Shown: piece by piece, positions 1-5,006 of the stretch | Layout of the letters: every line of letters begins with the position of its first letter | How positions within the stretch are numbered: the stretch's first letter is position 1 | Source: Acidobacteriota bacterium | Lineage (GTDB): Bacteria; Acidobacteriota; Terriglobia; Terriglobales; Acidobacteriaceae | Direction: 5' to 3' | DNA length: 6,058 nucleotides | Assembly: GCA_021851465.1 (NCBI GenBank) | Contig: JAJZDL010000175.1 | Span: 1 to 6,058, forward strand | The notes under the pieces: generated by a model | What the model was told of the DNA's origin: nothing | The model's input: only the letters and a program-made list of their open reading frames with translations | The model's database searches: none | Program-made: the position numbers and the translations under genes

Positions 1-1
1 C

Positions 2-517
2 CTTGGGCTTGCGTTTGCCGCGGTGCTGGTGCTGATCTACGTTCTGGTGGTCGGCTGGTTCCGGTCGTTCATCGTGCCGTTGATTATCATGGCGCCGATT
101 CCGTTGACGCTGGTCGGCATCCTGCCCGCGCACGCGATTCTGGGCGCGTTCTTCACCGCGACCTCGATGATCGGCTTCATCGCAGGGGCGGGGATCATCG
201 TGCGCAATTCGATTATTCTGGTGGACTTCATCGAGCTGCGCCGCCGCGAGGGAATGCCGCTGGCGGAGGCGGTGATCGATGCCGGAGCGGTGCGCTTCCG
301 GCCCATGCTGCTGACTGCGGCGGCGGTCGTCGTCGGCGCCAGCGTGATCCTCTCCGACCCCATCTTTCAGGGGCTTGCAATCTCGCTGATCGCGGGGGCC
401 GTTGCCTCGACCTTCCTCTCGTGGCCGACCATTCCAGTGCTGTACTACATGGTCCACCTGCGGGGCGAATCTGAAATTACCTGTGAACCCAATACAAATC
501 AAGGGGAGCTTTTATGA
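2..517 (+). CDS. RND efflux permease, C-terminal fragment (start lies outside the window)
   Basis: This is the last 171 residues of an AcrB/CusA-type resistance-nodulation-division permease, an inner-membrane proton-driven pump that works with a periplasmic adaptor and outer-membrane channel. The reading frame is open to the left edge, so the N-terminal ~80% is missing. Visible are four hydrophobic helices matching the end of the family: one ending near GWFRSF, one around IIMAPIPLTLVGI, the helix holding GAGIIVRNSIILVDF, and two near the C terminus separated by an RFRPMLLTAA loop. The VRNS segment aligns by eye with AcrB GLSAKNAIL, so Arg68 of the fragment lies where AcrB has the proton-relay Lys940; Arg is common there in this sub-branch as far as I recall. 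The stop overlaps the next start as ATGA, so the genes are translationally coupled. The substrate (metal, solvent or organic) cannot be read from this fragment. Confidence 0.93.
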   Translation, partial: LGLAFAAVLVLIYVLVVGWFRSFIVPLIIMAPIPLTLVGILPAHAILGAFFTATSMIGFIAGAGIIVRNSIILVDFIELRRREGMPLAEAVIDAGAVRFRPMLLTAAAVVVGASVILSDPIFQGLAISLIAGAVASTFLSWPTIPVLYYMVHLRGESEITCEPNTNQGELL

Positions 518-744
518 CAGTAGAACGTGGAATCCGCCTGGCAGCAGGCGCAATCGTGCTGGCATCGGTTGTGCTGGCGCACTATGTTTCGCTCAACTGG
601 CTGTGGCTGACGGCATTCGTCGGGGTCAACCTGATGCAATCGGCCTTCACCAACTGGTGTCCAGCGATGGCGATCTTCCGCGCCCTCGGAATGAAAGATG
701 CCGGTTGCGGCGCGGGCGGTTCCGGTTGTTGCTGCGACAAGTGA
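514..744 (+). CDS. YgaP-type small membrane protein (DUF2892) with Cys-rich C-terminal tail
   Basis: A 76-residue protein matching the DUF2892/YgaP transmembrane domain: ERGIRLAAG at the start, two hydrophobic helices (about residues 9-23 and 29-46), and the conserved SAFTNWCP followed by LG. In YgaP this domain anchors a rhodanese in the membrane; here it stands alone, with a membrane rhodanese encoded further down. The start ATG overlaps the RND stop (ATGA) and has AAGGGGAG at 501-508, five bases upstream, which fixes it. Unusual is the glycine- and cysteine-rich end, CGAGGSGCCCDK (Cys65, 72, 73, 74), in addition to Cys49 in the SAFTNWCP motif. Such a tail could bind a metal or carry persulfide, but that is inference. 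The family is a confident call; the molecular role is not established. Confidence 0.9.
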   Translation: MTVERGIRLAAGAIVLASVVLAHYVSLNWLWLTAFVGVNLMQSAFTNWCPAMAIFRALGMKDAGCGAGGSGCCCDK

Positions 745-751
745 GGCACGA

Positions 752-1336
752 ATGAACGAACGACGATTCAACGCATCTCTGGCGCATCGGCTGGACGATC
801 CGGCACGCAAGGCGTCGCTTCCGAGTGCGCAGGTGCTCGAGGCCCTGGCCCTTCGCTCCGGCGAAAGCATCGCCGACGTGGGCGCGGGCACGGGATACTT
901 CTCGCTTCCGCTGGCGCAGGCGGTTGGCCCGCACGGCAAGGTCTACGCAGTGGATGCGCAGGAGGAGATGCTCGATCTGTTGCGGAAGAAGCTGGACGAG
1001 TCCGCACCGGCCAACGTCGAGCCGGTCCACGCGGAGGCCGACGACACGCGCCTCCCCGCATCCAGTTGCGACCACTTCTTCATTGCGAACGTCTGGCACG
1101 AGTTCGACGACCGGGCCGCCGTTCTGCGCGAGGCGGCGCGGGTTTTGAGGCCGGGCGGGCGAATTGCAATTCTCGATTGGCGGCCCGATGTCGAGCCTGT
1201 TGCAGGGCCTCCTCTGGCGCACCGAATTGCATGCTCCCATGCCGCCGATGAGCTGCGCGCCGCCGGATTCCAGAAGGTTGCGACTGCCAACGTCGGGCTC
1301 TACTCGTGGCTGGTGCAAGGAGAGAGGCCGCGATGA
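752..1336 (+). CDS. Class I SAM-dependent methyltransferase
   Basis: A 194-residue soluble methyltransferase of the Methyltransf_11/31 type. Motif I is IADVGAGTGYF (residues 40-50), the acidic residue after strand 2 is Asp68 in VYAVDAQ, an EADDTRLP segment follows at 95-102, and VLRPGGRIAILDW (131-143) is the motif III region. The length is that of a bare Rossmann catalytic domain with little extra substrate-binding sequence. The ATG at 752 is chosen over a longer in-frame start at 698, because 698 would lie deep inside the preceding gene and GAGG at 743-746 is well placed for 752. Only two cysteines (Cys106, Cys161) are present, so it lacks the cysteine set expected of an ArsM arsenite methyltransferase. 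Given its neighbours, a thiol, sulfide or metalloid substrate is possible but unproven. It is coupled to the next gene by an ATGA overlap. Confidence 0.93.
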   Translation: MNERRFNASLAHRLDDPARKASLPSAQVLEALALRSGESIADVGAGTGYFSLPLAQAVGPHGKVYAVDAQEEMLDLLRKKLDESAPANVEPVHAEADDTRLPASSCDHFFIANVWHEFDDRAAVLREAARVLRPGGRIAILDWRPDVEPVAGPPLAHRIACSHAADELRAAGFQKVATANVGLYSWLVQGERPR

Positions 1337-1656
1337 CGGAGCGGAAGGCTGCGATCCGGTCGGGGAGTTCTCGCCAGAATCATGGCGAACGACTGAAGGA
1401 TGAGGTCTATCGCCAGATGTTTCGTCTGGAGGCAAGCCGTCCGGGCGCCGACGTGGATCTCGCTCTTGCGTTGCTGCGCGGGTGGATGGCTTTGGAGTCC
1501 GAGCCTGAGGTCACTGCGCTGCACGGGTGGCTCAAGAAGATATGCCCCATCTGCCTGTCGATGATCGAAGCCGGATTGCAGAAGGGAGAAGCCACGCAGC
1601 ACGCGAGCGCGAGGAGGCAGCAGGCGATCCAGCAATCGTTCGGGAGATTATACTGA
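1333..1656 (+). CDS. Hypothetical protein with CPIC motif
   Basis: A 107-residue protein that I do not recognise. The ATG at 1333 overlaps the methyltransferase stop (ATGA) and has AAGGAGAGAGG at 1317-1327 in front of it, so translation is well supported even though an upstream in-frame start at 1306 exists. The sequence is mostly helical-looking and hydrophilic, with no signal peptide or membrane segment. A central stretch (residues 41-59) looks like an amphipathic helix, and KKICPICLSMIEAG (residues 68-81) carries the only two cysteines, Cys71 and Cys74, as CPxC. That motif can be a dithiol redox pair or half of a zinc site. The C-terminal 25 residues are rich in Ala, Gln and Arg. Its position between a methyltransferase and a sigma factor suggests a redox or regulatory accessory role, but no function can be assigned. 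Confidence 0.8.
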   Translation: MTERKAAIRSGSSRQNHGERLKDEVYRQMFRLEASRPGADVDLALALLRGWMALESEPEVTALHGWLKKICPICLSMIEAGLQKGEATQHASARRQQAIQQSFGRLY

Positions 1657-1680
1657 GCTTGATTGTGAGATCTTTCCTCG

Positions 1681-2619
1681 ATGCGACCTGAGCTAATTCA
1701 AGCGACCGAGCTCCTGCGCCGCAACACTCCCGAATCCGTCGACGAGGCCATCGGCCTGTTGCAGAGCACGGTCTACTCGTTCAGCATGAAGCTCTGCGGG
1801 CATCGGCAGGATGCGGAAGACACGATGCAGGAGGTCCTCTACCGTTCGCTGGGGAGCCTGGCGAAGATCGAGGAGCCGCAGGCGCTTGCGGTGTGGCTGT
1901 ATACGGTGACGCGAAACCGCTGCTGGCGGATGCGGCGCAAGGGGGCGTCCGCTCCGCAGCACATTCTCTCTCTGGATGAGCTGATGCCGGACGAGGCAGA
2001 GCTGGGGCGATTGCTGCAGGATGCAGCGGCGGGGCCGGAAGAAGATCTGTTGCACGCCGAGCAGCACCATCTGCTGCATGAAGCGGTCCTACGGATTCCC
2101 GCTCAACTGCGCATCGTTCTGGTTCTGCACGACATGGAGGAGCTGGGCACGGAACAGGTTGCGCAGATCCTCGGGCTGCAAGCCGGGACGGTGCGAGTGC
2201 GCCTGCATCGCGCACGGCTTGCCGTGCGCAAGGAGATGAGCAGAACGTTGGAGAGCGTGGCCGAGCAGCCGGACAGAAGTAAGCAGACCGGAGTGCGACC
2301 GGCATCCAAGAGATCCAAGAAGGGCCGTGACCAGGGCGTGCAGCGCCGCGCCGAGTGCCGTGAGCTGTTTGTGGGACTCTCGGAGTATTTAGACGGACGG
2401 GTCGAGCCGCTCGCGTGCGAGGCGATGCGCAGCCACATCGAGGCCTGCCCTGCGTGCGTTGCGTTCCTGCGCGACCTGCGCGGCGCGATCGACCGATGCC
2501 GCTTGCTGGAGGTCCCGTGCGACCCCGCGGTTGCGCTTCGTCTGCGTTCCCTGCTCACGCAGGAGTACCTGCGCCTGCTGGGCGTGCCGGGCACGGAAAA
2601 ACCCGCCGCGCGGCTGTAA
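1681..2619 (+). CDS. ECF sigma factor fused to C-terminal anti-sigma ZAS (zf-HC2) domain
   Basis: A 312-residue protein joining an ECF-type RNA polymerase sigma factor to its own zinc-binding anti-sigma-like domain. Sigma region 2 spans about residues 25-90 (DAEDTMQEV, then AVWLYTVTRNRCWRMRRKG). Region 4 spans about 133-186, with the -35 recognition helix in GTEQVAQILGLQAGTVRVRL and the usual LHRARL after it. A basic linker (195-222) leads to CRELFVGLSEYLDG and the ZAS core SHIEACPACV, with His252, Cys256 and Cys259 (HX3CX2C) and Cys226 as the likely fourth ligand. Cys246, 273 and 280 are extra. In free anti-sigma factors such as RsrA, this motif holds zinc and releases sigma on thiol oxidation. 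In-frame TGA codons at 1660 and 1666 make ATG 1681 the first possible start; its Shine-Dalgarno (GAGA, 1667-1670) is poor. It lies 24 nt after the CPIC gene and is probably co-transcribed with it. Confidence 0.92.
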   Translation: MRPELIQATELLRRNTPESVDEAIGLLQSTVYSFSMKLCGHRQDAEDTMQEVLYRSLGSLAKIEEPQALAVWLYTVTRNRCWRMRRKGASAPQHILSLDELMPDEAELGRLLQDAAAGPEEDLLHAEQHHLLHEAVLRIPAQLRIVLVLHDMEELGTEQVAQILGLQAGTVRVRLHRARLAVRKEMSRTLESVAEQPDRSKQTGVRPASKRSKKGRDQGVQRRAECRELFVGLSEYLDGRVEPLACEAMRSHIEACPACVAFLRDLRGAIDRCRLLEVPCDPAVALRLRSLLTQEYLRLLGVPGTEKPAARL

Positions 2620-2630
2620 CGAACCGTTAC
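2616..2630. repeat. Short inverted repeat overlapping the sigma-factor stop codon
   Basis: GTAACG, three bases (AAC), then CGTTAC form a perfect 6-bp inverted repeat. It starts at the last base before the TAA stop of the sigma gene and extends into the 48-base gap before the OsmC gene. It could be a small operator or a weak hairpin. There is no T-rich tail, so it is not a credible terminator. The role is unknown. Confidence 0.3.
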
Positions 2631-2667
2631 GGGCGTGTCTCTATTCCAGTGAAAGAGGAGAGCGATT

Positions 2668-3084
2668 ATGGAAGTGACGGTGAAGCACCTCGACCGGGTA
2701 AAGTTTTCCATTCAGGCGCGGGGGCATACGATTCTCTGCGACCAGCCAGCCGAGAGTGGCGGCGAGGACAGCGGCATGACGCCTCCGGAGTTGCTACTGG
2801 CGTCGCTGGGTTCGTGCGTGGCGTTCTATGCTGTGCAGTACCTGAAGGCGCGCAAGCTGGCGGAGAGCGGCGTGGAGGTATCGGTGACGGCCGACAAGCT
2901 GACGCAGCCTGCGCGGGTCGGGAACTTCCGCGTCCATGTGGCCTGTCCGGTGGCTCTGAGCGAAGACCATACTGCGGGCCTGCTGCGCGCCGTGCATCTC
3001 TGCCTGGTACACAACACGCTGCTGACGCAGCCGGAGATCGAATTCGAACTGACAACCGGCGATGCGACGGCACAACCTGCATGA
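2668..3084 (+). CDS. OsmC/Ohr-family protein
   Basis: A 138-residue protein of the OsmC superfamily, cytoplasmic thiol-dependent peroxidases and related sulfur-handling proteins. It has the family's first active-site motif in TPPELLLASLGSCVAF, with Cys50, and the second cysteine, Cys112, in AVHLCLVHNTLL, followed by the typical short final strand (IEFELTT). The overall length fits the family. Cys24 and Cys93 are additional. In Ohr and OsmC the two conserved cysteines reduce organic hydroperoxides; many bacterial OsmC-like proteins near rhodanese and YgaP genes are uncharacterised and may act on persulfides instead. AGAGGAGAG at 2654-2662, five bases before ATG 2668, is the strongest ribosome site in this half of the window, which argues for high expression. 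The stop codon overlaps an ATG (ATGA) at 3081. Confidence 0.92.
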   Translation: MEVTVKHLDRVKFSIQARGHTILCDQPAESGGEDSGMTPPELLLASLGSCVAFYAVQYLKARKLAESGVEVSVTADKLTQPARVGNFRVHVACPVALSEDHTAGLLRAVHLCLVHNTLLTQPEIEFELTTGDATAQPA

Positions 3085-3152
3085 CCGCAGAGACGATCCG
3101 CGCGCCTTCCGGAGGTTCACCGAGAGAGGCGGACGGGCCGTGGGGAGATTGA
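3081..3152 (+). CDS. Possible 23-residue ORF bridging the OsmC and rhodanese genes
   Basis: An ATG overlapping the OsmC stop as ATGA opens a 23-codon frame that fills almost the whole 72-base gap and ends 4 bases before the TTG start of the rhodanese gene. The peptide is hydrophilic (MTAETIRAPSGG...) with no motif or membrane segment. It may be a real microprotein, or simply a frame that keeps ribosomes moving into the TTG-started rhodanese gene by translational coupling. It has no dedicated Shine-Dalgarno site, and chance is a serious alternative. Confidence 0.25.
   Translation: MTAETIRAPSGGSPREADGPWGD
3142..3147 (+). promoter_or_regulatory. Ribosome binding site that decides a TTG start
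   Basis: GGGGAG lies nine bases before TTG 3157. No other start codon is in frame between this site and the rhodanese domain, so the site supports TTG as the real start of the membrane-anchored rhodanese. Confidence 0.65.
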
Positions 3153-3156
3153 ATCT

Positions 3157-3543
3157 TTGAACTGGACAAATGCATTAATCATTCTGGCGTTCGTCGCACT
3201 GGCGTATATCGTCCGGCGCAGCGGACAGATTTCGTCCACGGCCGCTCTGAAGCATCTGAAGAGCGGGGCCCTGGTGATCGACGTGCGCAGCCGTGACGAG
3301 TTCAGCTCCGGGCACCTGCCCAACGCCATCAATCTACCGCTGGACGAGATTGAAATAGCGCTGCCGCGGCGCGTGCAGGACAAGGGCCATGTGCTGTTGC
3401 TGCACTGCCAGAGCGGGATGCGCAGCGGGGTGGCGAAGAGGAGATTGAAGAGCATGGGGTACAGCAGGGCGTTCAACCTTGGCTCCTATGCGCGCGCGGC
3501 CCGGATCGCAGGCGCCGGACGGGCCCCTTCCGATGGGGTTTGA
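3157..3543 (+). CDS. Membrane-anchored single-domain rhodanese
   Basis: A 128-residue protein with one N-terminal membrane helix (about residues 5-20, ALIILAFVALAYIV) followed by RR and a single rhodanese domain. The domain shows VIDVRSRDEFSSGHLPNAINLPL (its CH2A-type start, residues 40-62), the active-site loop HCQSGMRSG with catalytic Cys84, and LKSMGYSRAFNLG (97-109). The loop is six residues after the cysteine-to-Arg pattern of sulfurtransferases (C-x-S-G-x-R-S). Such enzymes carry sulfane sulfur as a cysteine persulfide. The Arg-Arg after the helix suggests, by the positive-inside rule, that the catalytic domain faces the cytoplasm. The start is TTG. The gene closes the run that begins with the RND pump, and a hairpin follows 24 bases after its stop. 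The C-terminal end (YARAARIAGAGRAPSDGV) departs from the usual G-G-x-x-x-W finish. Confidence 0.92.
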   Translation: MNWTNALIILAFVALAYIVRRSGQISSTAALKHLKSGALVIDVRSRDEFSSGHLPNAINLPLDEIEIALPRRVQDKGHVLLLHCQSGMRSGVAKRRLKSMGYSRAFNLGSYARAARIAGAGRAPSDGV

Positions 3544-3710
3544 AGGCACGGTCGGGGGCTTTTGGGCGGAGGGTACATTGTGCCCTCCTTGATCGTTTGG
3601 CACAGGGCACAGGGCAGGGGGCGCAGCGATGCAATCTCCGGTCGCGGTGCGGCCAGGCATTGCAAACCACAGACGGTATTTGGGATTAGACTTGGTGCGG
3701 AGAGGGTTTT
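3544..3710. other. Intergenic region between the two rhodanese genes
   Basis: These 167 bases separate two probable transcripts. After the hairpin at 3568-3588 there is a period-7 tandem run (GGCACAG, GGCACAG, GGCAGGG; 3599-3619). Further on lies a weak promoter-like pair, TTGCAA at 3660-3665 and GATTAG at 3684-3689, with 18 bases between them; only three of six bases match the -10 consensus. A promoter for the downstream pair should lie here, but I cannot place it with confidence. A frame starting at 3629 runs through this region but is a shadow of the next gene. Confidence 0.4.
3568..3590 (+). terminator. Hairpin, probable intrinsic terminator
   Basis: GGAGGGTAC (3568-3576), a three-base loop (ATT), and GTGCCCTCC (3580-3588) form a 9-bp stem with one G-T pair, followed by TTGATCGTTT. 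The stem is strong but the T tract is poor. Its place 24 bases after the rhodanese stop and before a gene with its own ribosome site fits the end of an operon. It could instead be only an attenuating or RNA-stabilising structure. Confidence 0.5.
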
Positions 3711-4223
3711 ATGAAACGCAATTGCATCGCACAATCGTCGAGGGCCATCGGATTGGCGGCAATCATGGCGCTGTTTTTTGTTTTTGGATTTGCGCAGAGC
3801 CAGGCGCAGTACACGCCATTGACTGGGCCGGGGAGTGCGTACTCGGTTCCCCAGGCGCAGTTGATCCAGCCCGATGCGTTGAACCGCCTGCTACAGGCCA
3901 AGGGAACGGGCAAGCCTCTGCTGCTGCAGGTTGGCTCGCGTCTTCTCTTCGACGAGGGCCACATTGCCGGTTCCGTGTATGTTGGCGCGGCCGCGCAAGC
4001 GGACGGCCTGCAGCAACTGCAGAACATGGCGGCCAAGCTGCCCAAGACAAAGTTCATCGTCCTCTACTGCGGCTGCTGTCCGTGGAACCATTGCCCCAAC
4101 GTCGGCCCCGCATACAATCAACTGCACAGCATGGGCTTCACCGACGTGAAGGTCCTGTATCTGCCAAACAATCTGGGCGACGATTGGGCCGCCAAAGGCT
4201 ATGCGCTTGAACGCGGCCACTGA
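3711..4223 (+). CDS. Exported rhodanese-like protein with CGCCPWNHC active-site loop
   Basis: A 170-residue secreted or periplasmic protein. A Sec signal peptide is clear: MKRN, a hydrophobic core at about residues 12-28, and a cleavage site likely after AQSQA (residue 32). The mature part is a rhodanese-like fold: LLLQVGSRLLFDEGHIAGSVYVG (70-92) corresponds to the 'DVR..EF..GHI.GA' motif, and VLYCGCCPWNHCPN (117-130) occupies the active-site loop. The loop has four cysteines (120, 122, 123, 128) in place of the usual single catalytic cysteine and lacks the C-x-x-G-x-R-S pattern, so it may work as a redox or metal-binding variant and not as a plain sulfurtransferase. GGAGAGGG at 3699-3706 is placed four bases before ATG 3711. 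It overlaps the thioredoxin gene by 23 nt, which points to a periplasmic redox pair. Confidence 0.88.
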   Translation: MKRNCIAQSSRAIGLAAIMALFFVFGFAQSQAQYTPLTGPGSAYSVPQAQLIQPDALNRLLQAKGTGKPLLLQVGSRLLFDEGHIAGSVYVGAAAQADGLQQLQNMAAKLPKTKFIVLYCGCCPWNHCPNVGPAYNQLHSMGFTDVKVLYLPNNLGDDWAAKGYALERGH

Positions 4224-4791
4224 TCGAGGCACCGAGCGAGGGATCTCCGCTGCGCCGCGGACAGGGCCTGTACGGCGCTCTGTGCTTGGCCGGTACACGC
4301 TGGCCCTACTGCTTGCAGTTGCGGTCCTTGCAGATGGCGGTACGCTCTCGGCCAGCGGGGCGAACTTGCCGGTCCACAAGCAAGCGCCGGAGTTCGTCCG
4401 AGTGGGCCTCGACCACAAGAAGATCGACCTCAATGCTTACCGGGGCAAGGTGGTGCTGCTCGACTTCTGGGCGACATGGTGCGCCCCCTGCCAGGTGGAG
4501 ATGCCGAGCTTTGTGGCGTGGCAGAAGAAGTATGGCCCGCAGGGCCTACAGGTGATCGGCATCTCACTGGACGACGACGCGGCGCTTGCACGCGGGGCCT
4601 ACGGCAAGTTGAAGTTGAACTATCCCGTGGCCATGGGAGATGCAAAGCTGGGCGACCTCTACGGAGGCGTGTACGGCCTGCCGACGACGTTTCTGATCGA
4701 CCGCCACGGGGAGATCCAGGCGGAGTATCGGGGAGAGGCGAACCTGGACGAGATCGAGAGGAAGATGCAATCGCTCTTGCGCAGCCGCTGA
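4201..4791 (+). CDS. TlpA/ResA-type membrane-anchored or exported thioredoxin
   Basis: A 196-residue extracytoplasmic thiol-disulfide oxidoreductase. A basic N-terminal stretch with an R-R-S cluster precedes a hydrophobic segment (about residues 31-46, RYTLALLLAVAVLA) that is either a signal peptide or an anchor. The thioredoxin domain follows: VVLLDFWATWCAPCQVEMPSF with the redox pair Cys94 and Cys97, VIGISLDDD (118-126), and the cis-proline loop YGLPTTFLID with Pro161. This is the AhpC/TSA-like TlpA arrangement that keeps periplasmic thiols reduced, for example in cytochrome c maturation. The likely client here is the four-cysteine rhodanese whose gene it overlaps by 23 nt (inference). The start is uncertain: ATG 4201 has only AAAGG two bases upstream, and an in-frame GTG at 4282 would give a shorter signal peptide. 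GAGGGA at 4238-4243 serves neither well. Confidence 0.9.
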   Translation: MRLNAATDRGTERGISAAPRTGPVRRSVLGRYTLALLLAVAVLADGGTLSASGANLPVHKQAPEFVRVGLDHKKIDLNAYRGKVVLLDFWATWCAPCQVEMPSFVAWQKKYGPQGLQVIGISLDDDAALARGAYGKLKLNYPVAMGDAKLGDLYGGVYGLPTTFLIDRHGEIQAEYRGEANLDEIERKMQSLLRSR

Positions 4792-4935
4792 ACGCAGGCG
4801 GGGCCGGATTCGACGCGGGGAAGTAGCGCGCAGCCGGGAGTGTCGCCCGTCGGCGGATGCGAGTTGCGAAGAGCGCGGCCGTTGCGCGCATCGGACTGGC
4901 AGCGAGACGGCCTTGTACCGCGGCGGGTAGAATCA

Positions 4936-4983
4936 ATGCGTATGAAAACCCCGGTCGGCAGAGTGGCTTTTAGAGCGGCTTAA
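4936..4983 (+). CDS. Possible 15-residue leader ORF before the TauE/SafE gene
   Basis: ATG 4936 (with a second in-frame ATG at 4942) opens a frame of 15 codons, MRMKTPVGRVAFRAA, ending at TAA 4981-4983, which is 23 bases before the TTG start of the permease. It sits directly after the -10-like TAGAAT, so if that element is real the transcript would be nearly leaderless for this ORF. There is no clear Shine-Dalgarno site. It may be a leader peptide or chance. Confidence 0.2.
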   Translation: MRMKTPVGRVAFRAA

Positions 4984-4993
4984 ATCGCGGGTA

Positions 4994-5001
4994 GAAGAGG
5001 G
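4994..5001 (+). promoter_or_regulatory. Ribosome binding site that decides a TTG start
   Basis: GAAGAGGG ends five bases before TTG 5007. An in-frame TAG at 4992-4994 rules out any start further upstream, and the next in-frame candidate, TTG 5022, is too far from the site. This fixes TTG 5007 as the permease start. Confidence 0.65.
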
Positions 5002-5006
5002 TTCGA

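Larger units (their letters stand above)
4792..5006. other. Intergenic region upstream of the TauE/SafE gene
   Basis: These 215 bases hold no gene of normal size. GGCCGT (4877-4882) and ACGGCC (4907-4912) can form a 6-bp stem around a 24-base loop, followed by TTGTACC; as a terminator this is weak. TAGAAT at 4928-4933 matches five of six bases of a -10 element, but no convincing -35 lies at the proper distance (TTGTAC at 4913 is only nine bases away). A 15-codon frame follows at 4936. The promoter of the TauE/SafE gene probably lies in this stretch. Confidence 0.4.

Noticed and set aside
698..751. Upstream in-frame start (698) that would add 18 residues to the methyltransferase
   Set aside because: It lies within the DUF2892 gene, whereas ATG 752 has a well-spaced GAGG and immediately follows the DUF2892 stop.
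647..1435. Long minus-strand frame of 262 codons opposite the methyltransferase
   Set aside because: It is antisense to a clear methyltransferase, is low-complexity in composition, and has no recognisable motif; typical GC-rich shadow.
2415..3152. 245-codon + frame over the end of the sigma gene and the OsmC gene
   Set aside because: It overlaps two well-supported genes in another frame and is rich in Arg, Gly and Ala. Only its last 23 codons, after ATG 3081, are worth separate note.
3598..3617. TGGCAC as a possible sigma-54 promoter
   Set aside because: The -24-like TGGCAC is present, but the bases where the -12 GC should be (3611-3612) are AG.
3599..3619. Period-7 run (GGCACAG twice, then GGCAGGG) as a repeat array or iteron
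   Set aside because: Only two exact copies and a degenerate third; too little to claim a functional repeat.
3629..4210. 193-codon + frame across the second rhodanese gene
   Set aside because: The alternative frame at 3711 has a signal peptide, rhodanese motifs and a good ribosome site.
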